Shown: one piece after another, positions 33,158 through 34,668 of the stretch | Numbering within the stretch: position 1 is the first letter of the stretch | Layout: the number at the start of each line of letters is the position of its first letter | Assembly (NCBI GenBank): GCA_023400055.1 | Contig: JAEXFN010000040.1 | Span: forward strand, 1 to 34,668 | Reading direction: 5' to 3' | Source of the DNA: Bacillota bacterium | Lineage (GTDB): Bacteria; Bacillota; UBA4882; UBA8346 | Length of the DNA stretch: 34,668 nucleotides | The notes under the pieces: model-generated | Database searches by the model: none | What the model saw: only the letters and a program-made list of their open reading frames with translations | Told to the model about the DNA's origin: nothing | Made by a program: the position numbers and the translations under genes

Positions 33158-33177
33158 CTTTATCATAACGCTTTTAA
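33158..33177 (+). repeat. 19-bp flanking inverted repeat, right copy
   Basis: TTTATCATAACGCTTTTAA at 33159-33177 is the exact inverse of 31991-32009. With the preceding C it reads CTTTATC-ATAACG-CTTTTA, the same length as the copy B arm CTTTATC-CCATGG-CTTTTA. A TTGACA on the minus strand (33183-33188) lies about 15 nt from a TATGAT inside this repeat, so a weak antisense promoter is possible. Confidence 0.85.
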
Positions 33178-33204
33178 AAATGTGTCAATATCGGGGGAAT
33201 TAGC

Positions 33205-33933
33205 ATGCAAGTGGATGTCATCCTGGCCCTGCCGCAACTGAGCGGCAATACGGAACTTAACAATAAAATCACGGTCGTCATCGATGCCTTGCGGGCGACC
33301 AGCACGATGGTGACCGCCCTGTGCCATAAGGCGATTGAAGTGATTCCGGTGGCGGAACCGGCGGAAGCGGTCGAGCTGGCCAAGAATATCGGCGCCCAGG
33401 AGTGTATTACCGGTGGGGAGCGGCGCGGCCTGCGGATCGAAGGCTTCGAGCTGGGCAACTCGCCACTAGAGTATACGGAGCAACGGATCACCGGCAAGAA
33501 GATCATCCTGTCGACGACCAATGGGACCAAGGCCGTCAAGCTGGCGGCCCAGGGCGCTACCGAGGTGCTGATCGGCAGCTTCTTGAACGCGCAGGCCGTC
33601 ATCGATCATTTGCGCACCGTCCAGCGGGACGCGGTCATCGTTTGCGCCGGCCGGGGCAGTTGGGGCATCAGCCTTGAGGATCTGGCCTGTGCCGGTTGGC
33701 TCATCGCCGGGCTGCAAGCGGCCGGCCGGGAACTGGCCCTGACCGATGCGGCCAAAAGCGCGGGCTATGCTTATCAGCAAGCCATGGCCGTGGGGTTGGA
33801 GCAATTTTTCCGCCAGACCGACAATGGCCGCAATCTGATCGAGATCGGTCTGGAACCGGATCTGGCCGCCTGCGCGGCGGTAAATAGCATGCCGATCCTG
33901 CCCCGTTATTTGAATGGACGGGTGGCGCTGTAA
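33205..33933 (+). CDS. comB: 2-phosphosulfolactate phosphatase (ComB family)
   Basis: 242-residue Mg-dependent phosphatase that converts 2-phospho-3-sulfolactate to sulfolactate. Family blocks are VVIDALRATSTMVTAL, the ITGGERRGLRIEGFELGNSPLEY stretch, ILSTTNGTKAV, VLIGSFLNAQAV, VIVCAGRGSWGISLEDLACAG and the C-terminal DLAACAAVNSMPILPRY. GGGGGA lies about 8 nt before ATG 33205. In archaea ComB serves coenzyme M synthesis. In Bacillus subtilis the homologue YitC acts in making the sulfolactate stored in spores, which suits a spore former. No comA-type synthase gene is in the window. The gene has its own terminator and seems monocistronic. Confidence 0.94.
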   Translation: MQVDVILALPQLSGNTELNNKITVVIDALRATSTMVTALCHKAIEVIPVAEPAEAVELAKNIGAQECITGGERRGLRIEGFELGNSPLEYTEQRITGKKIILSTTNGTKAVKLAAQGATEVLIGSFLNAQAVIDHLRTVQRDAVIVCAGRGSWGISLEDLACAGWLIAGLQAAGRELALTDAAKSAGYAYQQAMAVGLEQFFRQTDNGRNLIEIGLEPDLAACAAVNSMPILPRYLNGRVAL

Positions 33934-33954
33934 GAAAATTAATTTATCGATGGG

Positions 33955-33989
33955 AAGCTGTGGCCGGGAAGCCGGATCACAGCTTTTTT
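33955..33989 (+). terminator. Rho-independent terminator after comB
   Basis: Stem AAGCTGTG (33955-33962) / CACAGCTT (33978-33985), with an inner GGC/GCC pairing in the loop, and six T (33984-33989). Confidence 0.88.
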
Positions 33990-34091
33990 ATTTTAAATAT
34001 AAATTATGGTAAAAGTAAGCAAGATTACAAGATTAAAAGTTTAGAGTAATGAGGGTCGATGGAGGCTATTCCTGCCCCCACGCCCCCAGGA

Positions 34092-34148
34092 CCAAAGGGT
34101 TTGGTCGGAAACCCTTTGGAATCCCCCGACTAGGAACCGAGGTTCCTA
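34092..34148. repeat. Paired perfect hairpins in gene-free DNA
   Basis: CCAAAGGGTTT (34092-34102) / AAACCCTTTGG (34109-34119) has an 11-bp stem with a 6-nt loop. TAGGAACC-GA-GGTTCCTA follows at 34131-34148. Similar C-rich runs next to a CCAAAGGG hairpin are familiar as dispersed intergenic repeats in many bacteria. No gene is supported anywhere from 33990 to the window end. Confidence 0.7.
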
Positions 34149-34265
34149 GACCTCCTGATTCATCCGGGGTTTTAGAATGCCGCCGCCATCCATGGCCTTC
34201 TGCCTGGCAATAGGGATATGGCTTCCGACCCCGACCGCTGTTTTTCTTCCTGAAAAGAAGCGGCG

Positions 34266-34287
34266 CCGTCTCCCTCCCTGGAGACGG
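34266..34287. repeat. Short hairpin
   Basis: CCGTCTCC (34266-34273) / GGAGACGG (34280-34287), 8-bp perfect stem, 6-nt loop. Same geometry as the hairpin at 34345-34366. Confidence 0.7.
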
Positions 34288-34344
34288 GTGCTCGTTGTTT
34301 TGTTACATTACTTAATGTTTGATGCACTAAATTTCAGATACCTG

Positions 34345-34405
34345 CCGCCTTCAAGGATGAAGGCGGGCGACGCATCTTTTCATGGATGAAAAATTGCGGT
34401 CGCCC
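34345..34405. repeat. Hairpin followed by an overlapping 41-bp imperfect palindrome
   Basis: CCGCCTTC / GAAGGCGG (34345-34352, 34359-34366) forms an 8-bp hairpin. It overlaps a larger palindrome at 34365-34405, with outer arms GGGCGAC and GTCGCCC and inner arms TTTTCAT and ATGAAAA around GG. The two structures share bases 34365-34366. Confidence 0.65.
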
Positions 34406-34522
34406 TGCGGAGGGGACATCGAAAGACAGGACCTGGTAGCCAGACAGAAGGCCAGGGATGGCGAAGACGATTACCGGATGCATGAAGGGAGGTCCGGAAT
34501 CCGTAGGTGCCGGAGCCTTTTT

Positions 34523-34552
34523 GGTTACTTTTTGGGCGAGCAAAAAGTAACC
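34523..34552. repeat. 12-bp perfect hairpin with T and A tracts
   Basis: GGTTACTTTTTG (34523-34534) / CAAAAAGTAACC (34541-34552), loop GGCGAG. Elements of the form GTTAC-T-tract, loop, A-tract-GTAAC recur between genes in many bacterial genomes and often yield spurious short protein calls (FLGEQKVT). Confidence 0.75.
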
Positions 34553-34668
34553 CGCCGCCGGAACCGTGGGCCAAAAGAAAGAGCATCCAAAAGTTCTTCT
34601 CTTTGCACTTCCTGATCAAGGCAAGGAATCTTATTCGCATCAACACCACCGTCCAATGCCCTCGCCCG

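Noticed and set aside
33158..33188. Minus-strand promoter reading antisense into the LCP gene
   Set aside because: TTGACA is present, but the spacing to TATGAT is only 15 bp and no minus-strand gene follows; noted within the repeat entry only.
34177..34649. Several short open frames in the final 500 bp
   Set aside because: They lack ribosome binding sites and are produced by GC-rich hairpin repeats; none resembles a known protein.

Overview
The window looks like chromosomal DNA of an endospore-forming member of the Bacillota (Firmicutes). Evidence: a YpeB-type spore germination protein, a T-box leader in front of serA, strong GGAGG ribosome binding sites, rho-independent terminators with T-runs, a YesM/YesN-type two-component pair, a PadR regulator and an LCP (LytR-CpsA-Psr) protein. 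Coding DNA is fairly GC-rich while intergenic DNA is more AT-rich. A Hydrogenispora/Limnochordia-like or clostridial lineage is plausible, but this is inference. No tRNA, rRNA, CRISPR array, prophage or intact insertion sequence was seen.  Layout: (1) 1-4283, the end of a sulfated-glycan operon: the 3' part of a gene for a protein with a carbohydrate-binding-like C-terminus, two formylglycine-type sulfatases and a strong terminator. (2) 4284-4991, a non-coding stretch with a degenerate 21-nt tandem repeat array, then operator-like palindromes. (3) 4992-12420, a carbohydrate operon: lipoprotein sugar-binding protein, two MalFG-type permeases, a GH13_18 (sucrose/glucosylglycerate phosphorylase-like) enzyme and a GH31 alpha-glycosidase. 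(4) 12473-16025, a YesM histidine kinase and YesN AraC-type response regulator behind an extended -10 promoter with a dyad; they probably control region 3. (5) 16351-25238, a LysR regulator divergent from a peptide-uptake operon (oppA-B-C, aminopeptidase P, oppD-F). The aminopeptidase P frame is interrupted by one UGA exactly where a conserved Trp is expected. (6) 25400-27389, a padR-flavoprotein operon on the minus strand; the flavoprotein has two flavodoxin-like halves and an iron-sulfur-flavoprotein cysteine motif. (7) 27582-30884, ypeB without a sleB neighbour, then a T-box-controlled serA. (8) 30885-34668, mostly non-coding and rich in hairpins, with a small hypothetical gene, an LCP gene and comB.  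Within region 8 a motif of the form CTTTATC-N5/6-CTTTTA recurs six times in inverted pairs. One pair is a perfect 19-bp inverted repeat flanking the LCP gene.  Functionally the window is mostly nutrient scavenging: desulfation of glycans, import and phosphorolysis or hydrolysis of alpha-glucosides or xylosides, and peptide import with prolyl-peptide cleavage. Each module has its own regulator. Serine biosynthesis and spore or envelope functions follow. The strongest oddities are the UGA-interrupted aminopeptidase, the 21-nt repeat array, and the inverted repeat family around the LCP gene.
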